Below are positions 45,689 to 55,629 of a stretch of 64,000 bases of DNA, piece after piece. Made by a program: the position numbers and the translations under genes. Position 1 is the stretch's first letter, and each line of letters starts with the position of its first letter. The notes below the pieces were generated by a model that saw nothing but the letters and a program-made list of their open reading frames with translations, was not told where the DNA came from and made no database searches. The DNA is from Paraburkholderia edwinii (GTDB taxonomy: Bacteria > Pseudomonadota > Gammaproteobacteria > Burkholderiales > Burkholderiaceae). The stretch is from the NCBI RefSeq assembly GCF_019428685.1, contig NZ_CP080095.1, positions 434,001-498,000 of the forward strand, read 5' to 3'.

Positions 45689-47620
45689 ATGAACCGATGG
45701 TCGATCCGCGCGGCGCTGACCGTGGTCGGCGCCGTGCTCGTGCTGCTGACGGTGGCGGTCGGCGCGCTCGGCGTCTTTTCGCTGACGCGCGCCACCGGCG
45801 CCCTCGACGAAATCGCGAACGGCGATCTGGCGGCCACGCGCGCATTGAGCGATACGTCGACCTATCTGCTGCGCGGCCGCGTCTCGCTCGACCGCGCGAG
45901 CGGCCTGCTCAGCGACGGTGAGCTTGATCAGGCGAAGGTGGCGATCGATCGCGCGCAGGAACTGTTCAACAAGTCGAATGAAGGGTGGCAGACGTTTACG
46001 TCGCTGCAGAAGGGAGGCATCGATCAGGCGCTGATCGACGAGGCTGTTGCGCGCCGCGCATCACTGCTGCACGAAGGCGTCGAGCCCGAGATCACCGCGC
46101 TGCGCGAGGTCGACCTGACCACGTACCGCAAGATCGCGAATACGAAGATCAGCCCGATGTTCGTCGCGTTCGACAACGCAGCGGCGCCGATCGTCAAGGC
46201 GTTGCAGGACCGTGCGAACCAGCAGCAGACGGACGCCTCGCAATATATCGCGACCATGAAGGTGCTGATCGGAGTGGGCATTGCGGTTGCGGTGCTGATG
46301 ATGATCGTCGTGCGCGTCGTGATGAGCCGCATGATCTCGAAGCCGCTCGACGAAGCGATCGAATGCTTCGAGCGCATTGCGACCGGCGACCTGACGCAGA
46401 CCGTGCGCAATACGAGCCGCAACGAAATGGGGCGGTTGTTTGACGCGATCCGCAAGATGCAGGACGGCGTGGTCACGCTCGTGAAATCGGTGCATTCGAG
46501 CACCGAGTCGATCGATACGGGCGCGCGCGAAATTGCGATGGGCAATACGGACCTGTCGCAGCGCACCGAGCAGCAGGCCGCTTCGCTGCAGGAAACCGCG
46601 TCGAGCATGGAACAGCTGACCGGCACCGTGAAGCAGAACGCCGAAAACGCGCGGCAGGCGAGCCAGCTTGCCGTCAACGCGTCCGAAATCGCGACACGCG
46701 GCGGCGAAGTGGTCAGCGAAGTGGTCGTGACGATGCGCGAAATCGCGGCCAGCTCGAACAAGGTCGTCGACATCATCGGCGTGATCGAAGGCATCGCGTT
46801 CCAGACCAACATCCTCGCGCTGAACGCGGCCGTCGAAGCGGCGCGCGCGGGCGAGCAGGGCCGCGGCTTCGCGGTCGTGGCCGGCGAAGTGCGCAGCCTC
46901 GCGCAGCGCAGCGCGAGCGCGGCGAAGGAAATCAAGGAGATGATCGGCGACTCGGCCGCGAAGGTGCAGGGCGGCTCGGAACTCGTCGGCCGCGCGGGCA
47001 CCACGATGGAAGAGATCCTGCAGGCCGTGCGGCGCGTGACCGACATCATGGGCGAGATCAGCGCGGCGTCGGAAGAGCAGTCGGGCGGCATCGAGCAGGT
47101 CAATCGCGCGGTCAGCCAGATGGACGACGTGACGCAACAGAACGCGGCGCTCGTCGAACAGGCCGCCGCCGCGGCCGCGTCGCTCGAAGAACAGACGCGG
47201 CAGTTGCGTGGCGTGGTCGGCGGTTGGCGCGTGTCGGCCAACGGCTCACCGGATTTCGGAAGCTTTGCGGCGCCGCTGTCGCGCACGGCTGTTCGCCCGC
47301 AGTCGGCGGCGCCCGCGGTTCAGGCGCGACTCGTTGCGTCCGCAACGAAGTCCGTGATGCCCGCATACATCGGTTCAAGCGGCGGCGCTGGCGTCGGCGC
47401 GGAAGCCGCGGAAACCACGGCGCCGAAGCAGGATGCAGCAAAGCACGACACCGCAAAGCCAGCCGCACCGGCGCGCGGCGATGTACCGGCTGCCCGCCGC
47501 GAGCCGGTGCTGAAGCGGCCGGCTATGCGTGCCGCAGCCGCTGTCAAGGCAACGGCAACGGCCCCGGCAGTTTCGACGACGGCAAGTGCAGGCTCCGACG
47601 CAGACTGGGAAACGTTCTAG
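45689..47620 (+). CDS. Methyl-accepting chemotaxis protein (Tar/Tsr type)
   Basis: A 643-residue receptor. A first membrane segment (about residues 7-30) is followed by a periplasmic four-helix-type ligand domain, then a second segment near 190-210 ([20 protein letters not shown]), a HAMP domain and the signalling hairpin. The hairpin tip is [20 protein letters not shown] near residue 368. The C-terminus ends DADWETF, a CheR/CheB-docking pentapeptide of the NWETF type, after a long Pro/Ala/Lys-rich linker (about 510-635). Ligand is unknown. Placed between cheW and cheR, it is the operon's main receptor. Confidence 0.95.
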   Translation: MNRWSIRAALTVVGAVLVLLTVAVGALGVFSLTRATGALDEIANGDLAATRALSDTSTYLLRGRVSLDRASGLLSDGELDQAKVAIDRAQELFNKSNEGWQTFTSLQKGGIDQALIDEAVARRASLLHEGVEPEITALREVDLTTYRKIANTKISPMFVAFDNAAAPIVKALQDRANQQQTDASQYIATMKVLIGVGIAVAVLMMIVVRVVMSRMISKPLDEAIECFERIATGDLTQTVRNTSRNEMGRLFDAIRKMQDGVVTLVKSVHSSTESIDTGAREIAMGNTDLSQRTEQQAASLQETASSMEQLTGTVKQNAENARQASQLAVNASEIATRGGEVVSEVVVTMREIAASSNKVVDIIGVIEGIAFQTNILALNAAVEAARAGEQGRGFAVVAGEVRSLAQRSASAAKEIKEMIGDSAAKVQGGSELVGRAGTTMEEILQAVRRVTDIMGEISAASEEQSGGIEQVNRAVSQMDDVTQQNAALVEQAAAAAASLEEQTRQLRGVVGGWRVSANGSPDFGSFAAPLSRTAVRPQSAAPAVQARLVASATKSVMPAYIGSSGGAGVGAEAAETTAPKQDAAKHDTAKPAAPARGDVPAARREPVLKRPAMRAAAAVKATATAPAVSTTASAGSDADWETF

Positions 47621-47767
47621 AAGGATTGACGCAAACATGCAGTGGCACGGCTTCGCGCCCGCAATCGGGCGACACGGCACAGCGCGCTTTGTCAGCGCGG
47701 TGGGGCGAGGCCGTCCGTTGCCGGCGCACGCCCGTGGCACACACGCAGCGCGCAATCGGGGAATCCA

Positions 47768-48703
47768 ATGAGCGACACGCGCGCAACGCAACGCGGCGGC
47801 CGCGCCGACGCACCGCGCGCCGGCGAGCCGGGCCGCGACTTCGAATTCACGTCGGCCGACTTCACGCGCATTCGCGAGCTGATCTATCGCCGCGCGGGCA
47901 TTTCGCTGTCCGATCACAAACGCGATATGGCGTATAGCCGGCTTGCGCGCCGTTTGCGCACGCTCGGCCTCGATAGCTTCCGCGACTACCTCGACCAGCT
48001 CGAAGCGAACGACGATCCGGCCGAATGGGAGGCGTTCACCAACGCGCTGACGACGAACCTGACCGCGTTCTTCCGCGAAGCGCATCACTTTCCGATCCTC
48101 GCGGAGTTCGTGAAGAAGCGCCAGCAGCCGGTGTCGGTCTGGTGCTCGGCGGCCTCGACCGGTGAAGAGCCGTATTCGATCGCGATGACGCTCGTCGAAG
48201 CGCTCGGCGAATCGGCCGCGCGTCACGCAACCGTGCTCGCGACCGACATCGACACGCAAGTGCTCGCGAAATGCGATGCGGGCGTCTATCAGTACGAGCA
48301 GGTGCGGCATCTGTCGCCGGAGCGGTTGAAGCGCTTTTTCCTGCGCGGCACCGGTGCGCATGCGGGGCTCGTCAAGGTACGGCCCGAACTGCGCGCGATG
48401 ATCCGTTTCGAGCGGATCAACCTGACCGATCGCGATTACGGCTTGCGCAATCCGTTCGATGCGATCTTTTGCCGCAACGTGATGATCTATTTCGACAAGC
48501 CGACGCAATCGCAGGTGCTCGCGCGCTTCGAACCGCTCGTCAAGCCGCGCGGCCTGCTGTTCGCCGGTCACTCGGAAAACTTCACCTATGTGACGCAGGC
48601 GTTCCGCCTCAAAGGCCAGACCGTCTACGAGCTGACGCGCGACAGCGGCGCCGCGCCGGCTCCCGCGCGCACGCCCGGCGCGATGAATGAGGTGAGTGCA
48701 TGA
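47768..48703 (+). CDS. cheR: Chemotaxis protein methyltransferase CheR
   Basis: A 311-residue SAM-dependent enzyme that methylates receptor glutamates. The N-terminal helical domain runs to about residue 100 with [12 protein letters not shown]. The methyltransferase core has SAM motif [18 protein letters not shown] and the acidic [11 protein letters not shown], then [10 protein letters not shown]. The start at 47768 is chosen over an in-frame start at 47642 because the conserved region begins afterwards. The stop overlaps cheD by 4 bases. It pairs with the receptor's C-terminal WETF. Confidence 0.95.
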   Translation: MSDTRATQRGGRADAPRAGEPGRDFEFTSADFTRIRELIYRRAGISLSDHKRDMAYSRLARRLRTLGLDSFRDYLDQLEANDDPAEWEAFTNALTTNLTAFFREAHHFPILAEFVKKRQQPVSVWCSAASTGEEPYSIAMTLVEALGESAARHATVLATDIDTQVLAKCDAGVYQYEQVRHLSPERLKRFFLRGTGAHAGLVKVRPELRAMIRFERINLTDRDYGLRNPFDAIFCRNVMIYFDKPTQSQVLARFEPLVKPRGLLFAGHSENFTYVTQAFRLKGQTVYELTRDSGAAPAPARTPGAMNEVSA

Positions 48704-49470
48704 GCGCCGCATTGCCGATCGCGAACAATCTCTACTACGACAACCACTTCAAGCGCCCCGGCGTGAAGCTGTTGCCGAACGAGTTCTATACGACGAACGA
48801 AGACATGGTGCTCGTCACCGTGCTCGGTTCGTGCGTCGCCGCCTGCATTCAGGACCGCACCGCGGGCATTGGCGGGATGAATCACTTCATGCTGCCCGAC
48901 GACGGCGCCGAAGTCGTGCAGGCCGCCTCCGACGCGATGCGCTACGGCGCGTACGCGATGGAAGTGCTGATCAACGAGCTGATCAAGGCTGGCGGGCGCC
49001 GCGAGCGGTTCGAAGCGAAAGTGTTCGGCGGCGCCGCGGTGCTCGCGGGCATGACGACGATGAACATCGGCGATCGCAACTCGGAATTCGTGCGCCGTTA
49101 TCTGGCGCTCGAAAAGATCCGCATCCTTGCCGAGGACCTGCAGGGCGCGCATCCGCGCAAAGTCGCGTTTCTGCCGCGTACCGGCCAGGTCATGGTGAAA
49201 AAACTCGGGTTGCAGCAGGACCCGGATGTGGCGGAGCGCGAACGCGTGCTGGCCCGGCAGACCGCCGAGCAGCGCGCCGAACGCCTGGCGAAAGCGCGCG
49301 CGCGTGTCGAGCTGTTCAGCGCCGGAAAGGCTGGCGGCAGCGCGCCGCGTGCGGGCAGCCCGGCAGCGGGCGCCGCAGCCGGTGGCGCAACGAAGCCACG
49401 TATCGAGCTGTTCAACGCGGGCGGCCGCGAGAACGATTCCAAAAATGCGCGGACCGCAGAGGAGGCGTAG
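48700..49470 (+). CDS. cheD: Chemoreceptor glutamine deamidase CheD
   Basis: A 256-residue enzyme that deamidates receptor glutamines to glutamates. The catalytic cysteine is in [13 protein letters not shown] and the histidine in GMNHFMLPD. The family is about 160-210 residues long; this one carries an extra C-terminal tail rich in Ala, Gly and Arg (about residues 190-256) with two similar VELFSAGK and IELFNAGG stretches. It overlaps cheR by 4 bases and is followed by cheB. Confidence 0.94.
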   Translation: MSAALPIANNLYYDNHFKRPGVKLLPNEFYTTNEDMVLVTVLGSCVAACIQDRTAGIGGMNHFMLPDDGAEVVQAASDAMRYGAYAMEVLINELIKAGGRRERFEAKVFGGAAVLAGMTTMNIGDRNSEFVRRYLALEKIRILAEDLQGAHPRKVAFLPRTGQVMVKKLGLQQDPDVAERERVLARQTAEQRAERLAKARARVELFSAGKAGGSAPRAGSPAAGAAAGGATKPRIELFNAGGRENDSKNARTAEEA

Positions 49471-49475
49471 CAACT

Positions 49476-50573
49476 GTGCAAAAGATCAAGGTACTGTGCG
49501 TCGATGATTCGGCGCTGATCCGCAGCCTGATGACCGAGATCATCAACGGCCAGCCGGATATGGAAGTGGTGGCGACCGCGCCCGATCCGCTCGTCGCGCG
49601 CGAGCTGATCAAGCAGCACAACCCGGACGTGCTGACGCTCGACGTCGAAATGCCGCGCATGGACGGCCTCGACTTCCTCGAGAAGCTGATGCGCCTGCGG
49701 CCGATGCCGGTCGTGATGGTGTCGTCGCTGACCGAGCGCGGCTCGGAAATCACGTTGCGCGCGCTCGAACTGGGTGCCGTCGATTTCGTGACGAAGCCGC
49801 GCGTCGGCATCCGCGACGGGATGCTCGAGTACTCGGAGAAGCTCGCCGACAAGGTGCGCGCGGCAGCCCGCGCGCGCGTGCGGCAGGCGGCGCCGGCCGC
49901 GCATCCGGCAGCGGGCGGTGCGCATCCGGCCGCGGCTGCAGCCGCGCACGCGCCGCTCTTCAACAATCCGCTCGTGTCGACCGAAAAGCTGATCATCGTC
50001 GGCGCGTCGACGGGCGGCACCGAAGCGATTCGCGAAGTGCTCGTGCCGCTGCCGCCCGATGCGCCAGCCGTGCTGATCGCGCAGCATATGCCGCCGGGCT
50101 TTACGAAGTCGTTCGCGCAGCGTCTGAACGGACTGTGCCGCATTACGGTGAAAGAAGCGGAGCACGGCGAGCGCGTGCTGCCGGGCCACGCGTATATCGC
50201 GCCGGGCCATGCGCACTTGCTGCTCGCACGCAGCGGCGCGAACTATATTGCGCACCTGTCCGACGAGCCGCCGGTGAACCGGCACCGACCGTCGGTCGAC
50301 GTGCTGTTTCGCTCGGCCGCGCAGCATGCGGGCAAGAACGCGATCGGCGTGATCCTGACCGGCATGGGCCGCGACGGTGCCGCGGGTCTGCTCGACATGC
50401 GCCGCGCGGGCGCCTATACGCTCGCGCAGGACGAGGCGAGCTGCATCGTGTTCGGCATGCCGCGCGAAGCGATCGCGATGGGCGCTGCCGACGACATTTC
50501 CCCGCTTGCCGATATGAGCCGCCGCGTGATGGCGCGACTCAATGCAATGGGCGAACGGGTGCAGCGTGTGTAA
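49476..50573 (+). CDS. cheB: Chemotaxis response regulator / protein-glutamate methylesterase CheB
   Basis: A 365-residue, two-domain protein. The receiver has VDDSALIR near residue 9, phospho-acceptor Asp56 in [11 protein letters not shown] and Lys in FVTKPRVG. The methylesterase domain has Ser in GASTGGTEA, His in [15 protein letters not shown] and Asp in GMGRDGAAG. It starts with GTG at 49476 after GAGGAGG, spaced somewhat far (about 11 bases). An upstream in-frame extension is rejected as it overlaps cheD. It removes methyl groups from receptors and adapts the response. Confidence 0.95.
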   Translation: MQKIKVLCVDDSALIRSLMTEIINGQPDMEVVATAPDPLVARELIKQHNPDVLTLDVEMPRMDGLDFLEKLMRLRPMPVVMVSSLTERGSEITLRALELGAVDFVTKPRVGIRDGMLEYSEKLADKVRAAARARVRQAAPAAHPAAGGAHPAAAAAAHAPLFNNPLVSTEKLIIVGASTGGTEAIREVLVPLPPDAPAVLIAQHMPPGFTKSFAQRLNGLCRITVKEAEHGERVLPGHAYIAPGHAHLLLARSGANYIAHLSDEPPVNRHRPSVDVLFRSAAQHAGKNAIGVILTGMGRDGAAGLLDMRRAGAYTLAQDEASCIVFGMPREAIAMGAADDISPLADMSRRVMARLNAMGERVQRV

Positions 50574-50642
50574 TCATGCCGGTCGCGGCGCGCTTGCAAA
50601 CGCGAGCGCGCGGCGGCGGGGTCTTGTGCGGGTCACCTGGGT

Positions 50643-50670
50643 TACAGAGTAACCGCGGTGCGGCCGATAA
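50643..50670 (+). promoter_or_regulatory. Candidate FliA (sigma-28) promoter of cheYZ
   Basis: TACAGAGT (50643-50650), 12 bases, GCCGATAA (50663-50670). The -10 is a perfect match; the -35 matches 5 of 8. It lies 130 bases upstream of the cheY start in the 228-base gap after cheB and would give cheY and cheZ their own late promoter. Confidence 0.6.
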
Positions 50671-50801
50671 CCGTTCTATACGGCATATCGATGCGGCTCG
50701 CTGCGGTTTTGTCGCATGGGACCGAAGCGCGGACTGGGAACTGAATGACGAACGGGCGGCAGCAGGCCACCCGGCTAGATCAGGTAATTGAGGGGAATCA
50801 G

Positions 50802-51197
50802 ATGGACAAGGGAATGAAAATTCTGGTGGTGGACGACTTTCCGACGATGCGCCGGATTGTCCGCAACCTGCTGAAGGAGCTCGGCTACTCGAACGTCGAC
50901 GAAGCGGAAGACGGCGCGGCAGGTCTCGCCCGGCTGCGCGGCGGCAGCTACGAGTTCGTGATCTCGGACTGGAACATGCCGAACCTCGACGGCCTCGCGA
51001 TGCTGAAGGAAATTCGCGCCGACGCGAGCTTGACGCACCTGCCGGTGCTGATGGTGACCGCCGAATCGAAAAAGGAAAACATCATCGCGGCGGCTCAGGC
51101 GGGCGCGAGCGGCTATGTCGTGAAACCGTTCACCGCGGCGACCCTCGACGAGAAGCTCAACAAGATTCTTGAAAAGATGGGCAAAACCGGGGGCTAA
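50802..51197 (+). CDS. cheY: Chemotaxis response regulator CheY
   Basis: A 131-residue receiver domain that binds FliM when phosphorylated. Acidic pocket [11 protein letters not shown], phospho-acceptor Asp56 in VISDWNMPN, Thr in [11 protein letters not shown] and Lys in [14 protein letters not shown]. The sequence after [12 protein letters not shown] closely matches E. coli CheY and contains [12 protein letters not shown]. The start at 50802 has GAGGGGAA upstream. Its stop is one base before the cheZ start. Confidence 0.96.
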   Translation: MDKGMKILVVDDFPTMRRIVRNLLKELGYSNVDEAEDGAAGLARLRGGSYEFVISDWNMPNLDGLAMLKEIRADASLTHLPVLMVTAESKKENIIAAAQAGASGYVVKPFTAATLDEKLNKILEKMGKTGG

Positions 51198-51198
51198 T

Positions 51199-51906
51199 GT
51201 GAACCAGCCGACCAACGCGCAGGACGCGGTCGCGCGCGACGACAGCGATCACACCACCGACCGGATTCTCGCCCGGATCGGCCAGTTGACACGCACGCTG
51301 CGCGATTCGATGCGCGAGCTCGGCATCGACAAGCATGTCGAGCGTGCCGCGGAAGCCGTGCCGGACGCACGCGACCGTCTGAAATATGTCGCGACGATGA
51401 CGGAGCAGGCCGCCGAAAAGGTGCTGACCGCGATCGAAGTCGCCAAGCCGATCCAGGAGCAGCTGCAGCAGGACGCGGGCAAGCTCGATGCGCGCTGGGC
51501 GCAGTGGTACGCGGCGCCGCTCGAGCGCGACGAAGTGCGCACGCTGATGGACGACACGCACGCGTTTCTCGGCAAGCTGCCCGACGCGACGGCGGCGACC
51601 AACCAGCAACTGCTCGAGATCATGCTCGCGCAGGATTTCCAGGATCTGACCGGCCAGGTGATCAAGAAGATCACCGAAATCGTCTACGTGATCGAGCAGC
51701 AACTGCTCGGCGTGCTGGTCGAGAACATCGCACCGGAGCGGCGCGAGCAGTTCGCGGCCACGGCCGCCGCGCTCGTCGCGGAAGTGTCGTCGACGGGCAG
51801 CCCCGAGGGTCTGCTCAACGGTCCGCAGATCAACCCGGAAGGCAAGGCCGACGTGATGCAGGATCAGTCGCAGGTCGACGATCTGCTCGCGAGCCTCGGT
51901 TTCTGA
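51199..51906 (+). CDS. cheZ: CheY-P phosphatase CheZ
   Basis: A 235-residue coiled-coil phosphatase. The catalytic segment is MLAQDFQDLTGQVIKKI, with Asp and Gln in DFQDLTGQ. The extreme C-terminus QVDDLLASLGF is the CheY-binding helix, as in E. coli. It starts with GTG at 51199 in TAATGTG right after the cheY stop, so translation is coupled. CheZ is the common CheY-P phosphatase in beta- and gammaproteobacteria. Confidence 0.95.
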   Translation: MNQPTNAQDAVARDDSDHTTDRILARIGQLTRTLRDSMRELGIDKHVERAAEAVPDARDRLKYVATMTEQAAEKVLTAIEVAKPIQEQLQQDAGKLDARWAQWYAAPLERDEVRTLMDDTHAFLGKLPDATAATNQQLLEIMLAQDFQDLTGQVIKKITEIVYVIEQQLLGVLVENIAPERREQFAATAAALVAEVSSTGSPEGLLNGPQINPEGKADVMQDQSQVDDLLASLGF

Positions 51907-52262
51907 GGCGGATTCCTTCCTCATCATCCTGCTGTCAACCCTGAAGACTTCGCGGCTGCCGGAAGTGCGCGTTTATGCGGCCGCGGAATCTGTCCCACCA
52001 TCGTATCCGCAGGCATACTAGCCATTACGCAACGCGGGATCCTTCAATGTTCTTAACAACGGGCATCAAGCTTGCGGACCGCTGTCGGGCGCTCGCCAGT
52101 CAGGTTACCGAAAAGCGGTCGGCGTAATTAGGAATACGGATCTGAAAGGGCACGTGGCGGTCGCGTGTTATTGCGTGTCACATGTATCGCCGAATATGCA
52201 AACCGGGTTCGGGCCGTATGCGACTCGCATGGCGAGCGCGGTCTTCATGGGGGAGGGTGCTG
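51907..52262. other. cheZ - DUF2844 intergenic region
   Basis: 356 bases with no credible gene. No strong terminator follows cheZ and no sigma-28 promoter was found. A promoter for the DUF2844 gene may lie near 52060-52240. The purine-rich GGGGGAGGGTG before 52263 is the ribosome site. Confidence 0.45.
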
Positions 52263-52865
52263 ATGTTCGAATCAAACCAGTCGCGGCGTCACGTTTTCGC
52301 GCACGCCGCTGCCGCATTTTGCGCGGCCGGCATGCTGGCTGCCGCGCCGATCGCGAAGGCGGCGTTGGGCGGTAGTCCGATGGCGACGCCGCAAGGCGCG
52401 AGCGTTACCACATCGAGTTCTTCGGCCACACCGGCCACGTCGGGCAGTTCAGGTTCATCGACCATGGCGACGATGCGCAATGCCATTACCTCGGGCGCAT
52501 CGGGCACCGCGCCGGCGTCTTCGTCTGGCGCGTCGGGCGCAGCGTCCTACACGGTGCGCTCGACCACGCTTGCAACCGGCACCGTCGTACGCGAATACGT
52601 GAGCGCGAACGGCGATGTGTTCGCCGCGTGCTGGAACGGCCCGGCCTATCCGAACATCACCGACATCTTCGGCAGCGACTATTACCAGCAATACGTGGAG
52701 GGTGCGCGTGCCGCCCAGGCGACACGCGGTGTCGCGCGCGGACCGGCGACGGTCGAGCACGGCGGCCTTGTCGTCAATGCGGGCGGCCATATGGGGCATT
52801 ACGTCGGCTGCGGGTATCTGCCCGCGCTGATGCCGGCCGGTGTAACCGGTAACGATATCCGCTAA
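52263..52865 (+). CDS. DUF2844-type exported protein
   Basis: A 200-residue protein. Residues 1-34 look like a signal sequence (MFESNQSRRHVFAHAAAAFC, RRx-type start; cleavage near AKAA), possibly Tat-like. A Ser/Thr/Ala-rich linker (about 40-100) follows, then the DUF2844 core with YTVRSTTLATGTVVREYVSA, GDVFAACWNGPAYPNI and YVGCGYLPALMPAGV. The function of DUF2844 is unknown. It is followed after 24 bases by the DUF3443 gene, a pair I recall in Burkholderia genomes. It lies between chemotaxis and flagellar export genes. Confidence 0.8.
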   Translation: MFESNQSRRHVFAHAAAAFCAAGMLAAAPIAKAALGGSPMATPQGASVTTSSSSATPATSGSSGSSTMATMRNAITSGASGTAPASSSGASGAASYTVRSTTLATGTVVREYVSANGDVFAACWNGPAYPNITDIFGSDYYQQYVEGARAAQATRGVARGPATVEHGGLVVNAGGHMGHYVGCGYLPALMPAGVTGNDIR

Positions 52866-52889
52866 CCGACCGACGACTGGAGAATCCTC

Positions 52890-54158
52890 GTGCAACGAAC
52901 AACCAGAATGACGGCCTGGCTGAAAGCCGCCGCCGCTGCGCTTGCCGTAACGCTGATCGTCGCCGGTTGCGGCGGAGGCGGCGGCAGCAGCGACAACAAC
53001 ACCAGTCAGAATTCGCCGTCGAGCCCAGTGCCCGCCGGAGGGAATCAGGTGTCCGCGGTGATCAATCAGGGCGTGTCGGGTATCGCCAATATCCCGACCG
53101 TGACCGTCACCGTCTGCGCGCCCGGTTCGGCAAGCGCATGCCAGACCATCAACAACGTGCTGCTCGATACGAAGTCCTTCGGCCTGCGCGTGCTGAACTC
53201 ATCGCTCGGTTCGACGGCGGCCAGCCTGCCGACGCTGCCGTCCGGTTCCGGCACGCTCGCGCAGTGCGCGCTCTTCGCGCAGAGCTTCACGTGGGGGACG
53301 ATCCGCACGGCCGACGTTCGTATCGGCGGCGAGACCGCGAGCGGTATTCCGATTCAGGTGGTCGGCGATCTTCCGGACGCGACGATTCCGAGCGACAACT
53401 GTACGGACCGTGTGCCGCTGTCGGGTGCCGAAGAGACAGCCGGTACGCTCAATGCGAACGGCATTCTCGGCATCGGTGTCGCGATCACCGACTGCGGCAC
53501 GGCGTGCGGGGCAGCGATGTCGGCGTCCAATCCGAGCACGTACTTTTCCTGCCCGCCGAACACGACCACGGCCAATTGCACGCGCGTGCCGGCCGGCGTG
53601 GCGCAGCAGGTCACGAACCCGGTGGCGCGTTTCGCGAGCGACAACAACGGCGTGATCGTCCAGTTCCCGACTGTGCCGGACGGCGGCTCGAAGACGGCGA
53701 CGGGCCTCGTGACCTTCGGCATCAACACGCAGGCGAACAATGCGATGCCGGGCACGGTGACAACGATCGCATCCAGCCAGGCGGGCGACCTGCTGCACAG
53801 CACGTTCAGCGGCTTGACCAACGTCGACGCGTTCCTCGACACCGGCTCGAACGGTATGTTCTTCGGCCCGGCGCTCACGGCGTGCGGCAGTAATGCGCCG
53901 GACTTCTACTGCCCGACCAGCAAGCAGACGCTGAGCGCGACGCTGCAGGGCGAGAGCACGACCGCCCTGGCGGTGACGTTCTTCGCGGATAACGCAAACA
54001 ATCTCTTTAACAGCGGCAACTTCGCGCTGCCCAACCTGACCGGCGCGGCCGCCAACGGGACGCTCGACCTCGGCCTGCCGTTCTATTTCGGCCGGACCGT
54101 GTACCACGGACTCGATCTGCGCGCGTCCGGCGGCCAGGCTCCGTTTATCGCGTTCTAG
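52890..54158 (+). CDS. DUF3443-type lipoprotein
   Basis: A 422-residue putative lipoprotein starting with GTG at 52890. The hydrophobic signal (LKAAAAALAVTLIVAGCGGG) has a lipobox ending in VAGC, followed by a Gly/Ser/Asn-rich linker. The globular part resembles the DUF3443 family, with VTVTVCAPGSASACQTINN and LLDTKSFGLRVLNSSL, where an aspartyl-protease-like DTxSxGLR is seen, and FLDTGSNGMFFGPAL near residue 320, a second DTGS-type motif. That layout (two DTxS/T segments) is reminiscent of retropepsin-like folds, but this is inference. Its hairpin at 54185-54207 may end the transcript. Confidence 0.8.
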   Translation: MQRTTRMTAWLKAAAAALAVTLIVAGCGGGGGSSDNNTSQNSPSSPVPAGGNQVSAVINQGVSGIANIPTVTVTVCAPGSASACQTINNVLLDTKSFGLRVLNSSLGSTAASLPTLPSGSGTLAQCALFAQSFTWGTIRTADVRIGGETASGIPIQVVGDLPDATIPSDNCTDRVPLSGAEETAGTLNANGILGIGVAITDCGTACGAAMSASNPSTYFSCPPNTTTANCTRVPAGVAQQVTNPVARFASDNNGVIVQFPTVPDGGSKTATGLVTFGINTQANNAMPGTVTTIASSQAGDLLHSTFSGLTNVDAFLDTGSNGMFFGPALTACGSNAPDFYCPTSKQTLSATLQGESTTALAVTFFADNANNLFNSGNFALPNLTGAAANGTLDLGLPFYFGRTVYHGLDLRASGGQAPFIAF

Positions 54159-54184
54159 ACCCACGCCTTCGCGAACCACGAAAT

Positions 54185-54207
54185 AGCGGCCCCTCCCCGG
54201 GGCCGCT
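54185..54207 (+). terminator. Hairpin after the DUF3443 gene
   Basis: Perfect 9-pair stem agcggcccc / ggggccgct with a tcccc loop, 27 bases after the DUF3443 stop. No T-run follows, so it may act only partly as a terminator before flhB. Confidence 0.5.
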
Positions 54208-54366
54208 GGCGCGCCACTGCCGGGCTGCCGCCCGGCCGCCTCTTCCATCCGGCGAAATACCCCCGTTTAACGCCCTTTATCCGTCGATCAGCCCTTTACG
54301 TCTACGGGAATAATCGCTCTCACCCGGAAAACCGGCAATGGATGCCGTGACCGCCTGGAGAGCCCC

Positions 54367-55629
54367 GTGGCAGAGGACAGCGACCTCGAAAAGACCGAAT
54401 CAGCCACCCCCCGTCGCCGTCAGAAGGCGCGGGAGGAAGGGCAGGTCGCGCGCTCGCGCGAGCTCGTGTCGTTCGCGCTGCTGTCGGCGGGCTTCTTCGG
54501 CGCCTGGGGCCTGTCCGGCCAGATCGGCGGTCATCTGGAAGGCATGCTGCGCAGTTCGCTCACGTTCGACCACGCCACCGTCTTCGAAACGCGCCGGGCG
54601 CTGATTGGCGCGGGCGCTGCCAGCATGGAAGGGCTGAAGGCGCTGGCGCCGCTGCTGTTTCTGACCGGCGTCGCAGCGCTGGTCGCGCCGATCGCGCTGG
54701 GCGGCTGGCTGCTGTCGTCGAAATCGCTCGAGCCGAAGTGGAACAAGCTCAATCCGATCTCGGGCCTCGGCCGCATCTTTTCGCCGAACGGCGTGCTGCA
54801 GCTCGGCATGGCGCTCGCGAAGACGCTCGTGGTCGGCGTGATCGGCACGCTCGCGGTCTGGAATCACAAGGACGACGTGCTCGCGCTCGTCACGCAGCCG
54901 ATGGCGGTTGCGCTCGCGAGCACCGGCCATCTGATCGCGGTGTGCTGCGCGATGACGGTCGCGGGCATGTTCCTGATCGCCGCGCTCGATGTGCCGTACC
55001 AGATCTGGCAATACGAAAAGAAGCTGCGCATGACCAAGGAAGAGGTCAAGCGCGAGCACCGCGAAAACGAAGGTGACCCGCACGTGAAGGGCCGCATTCG
55101 CGCGCAACAGCGCGCGGCCGCACGGCGCCGGATGATGCAGCACGTGCCGAAGGCCGACGTGGTCGTGACGAACCCGACGCACTTCGCGGTCGCGCTGCAA
55201 TACACGGACGGCAAGATGCGTGCGCCGAAGGTGGTCGCCAAGGGCGTGAACCTGGTCGCGGCGCGCATTCGCGATCTCGCGACCGAGAACAACGTGCCGT
55301 TGCTCGAAGCGCCGCCGCTGGCGCGCGCGCTCTATTACAACGTGCGCCTCGACGCCGAAGTGCCGGGCGTGCTGTACGGCGCGGTCGCCGAAGTGCTCGC
55401 GTGGGTGTATCAACTGCGCCGCTTCAATACGCACGGCGGCGCGGTGCCCGTGCGGCCGAGCGACCTCGACGTGCCGGCCGAACTCGACAAGCGCGGCCCG
55501 GCCGCTGACGAAGACGACGACATCGAAGATATCGAAGACGTGGAAGAAATCGATCCGCAAGCCCGCGGCAACGGCCGTGGCAACAACGGTGGCAACAGCA
55601 GTTCGCGCAATGACGGAGGCCGCGCATGA
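54367..55629 (+). CDS. flhB: Flagellar type III export protein FlhB
   Basis: A 420-residue export-gate protein with four membrane segments, starting with GTG at 54367. The cytoplasmic domain has the autocleavage site NPTH at Asn269 (VVTNPTHFAVALQY), which switches export specificity from hook to filament. The C-terminus beyond residue 370 is an acidic then Gly/Asn-rich tail (EDDDIEDIEDVEEIDP), longer than in E. coli. It is first in flhB-flhA-flhF-flhG-fliA and overlaps flhA by 4 bases. Confidence 0.96.
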   Translation: MAEDSDLEKTESATPRRRQKAREEGQVARSRELVSFALLSAGFFGAWGLSGQIGGHLEGMLRSSLTFDHATVFETRRALIGAGAASMEGLKALAPLLFLTGVAALVAPIALGGWLLSSKSLEPKWNKLNPISGLGRIFSPNGVLQLGMALAKTLVVGVIGTLAVWNHKDDVLALVTQPMAVALASTGHLIAVCCAMTVAGMFLIAALDVPYQIWQYEKKLRMTKEEVKREHRENEGDPHVKGRIRAQQRAAARRRMMQHVPKADVVVTNPTHFAVALQYTDGKMRAPKVVAKGVNLVAARIRDLATENNVPLLEAPPLARALYYNVRLDAEVPGVLYGAVAEVLAWVYQLRRFNTHGGAVPVRPSDLDVPAELDKRGPAADEDDDIEDIEDVEEIDPQARGNGRGNNGGNSSSRNDGGRA

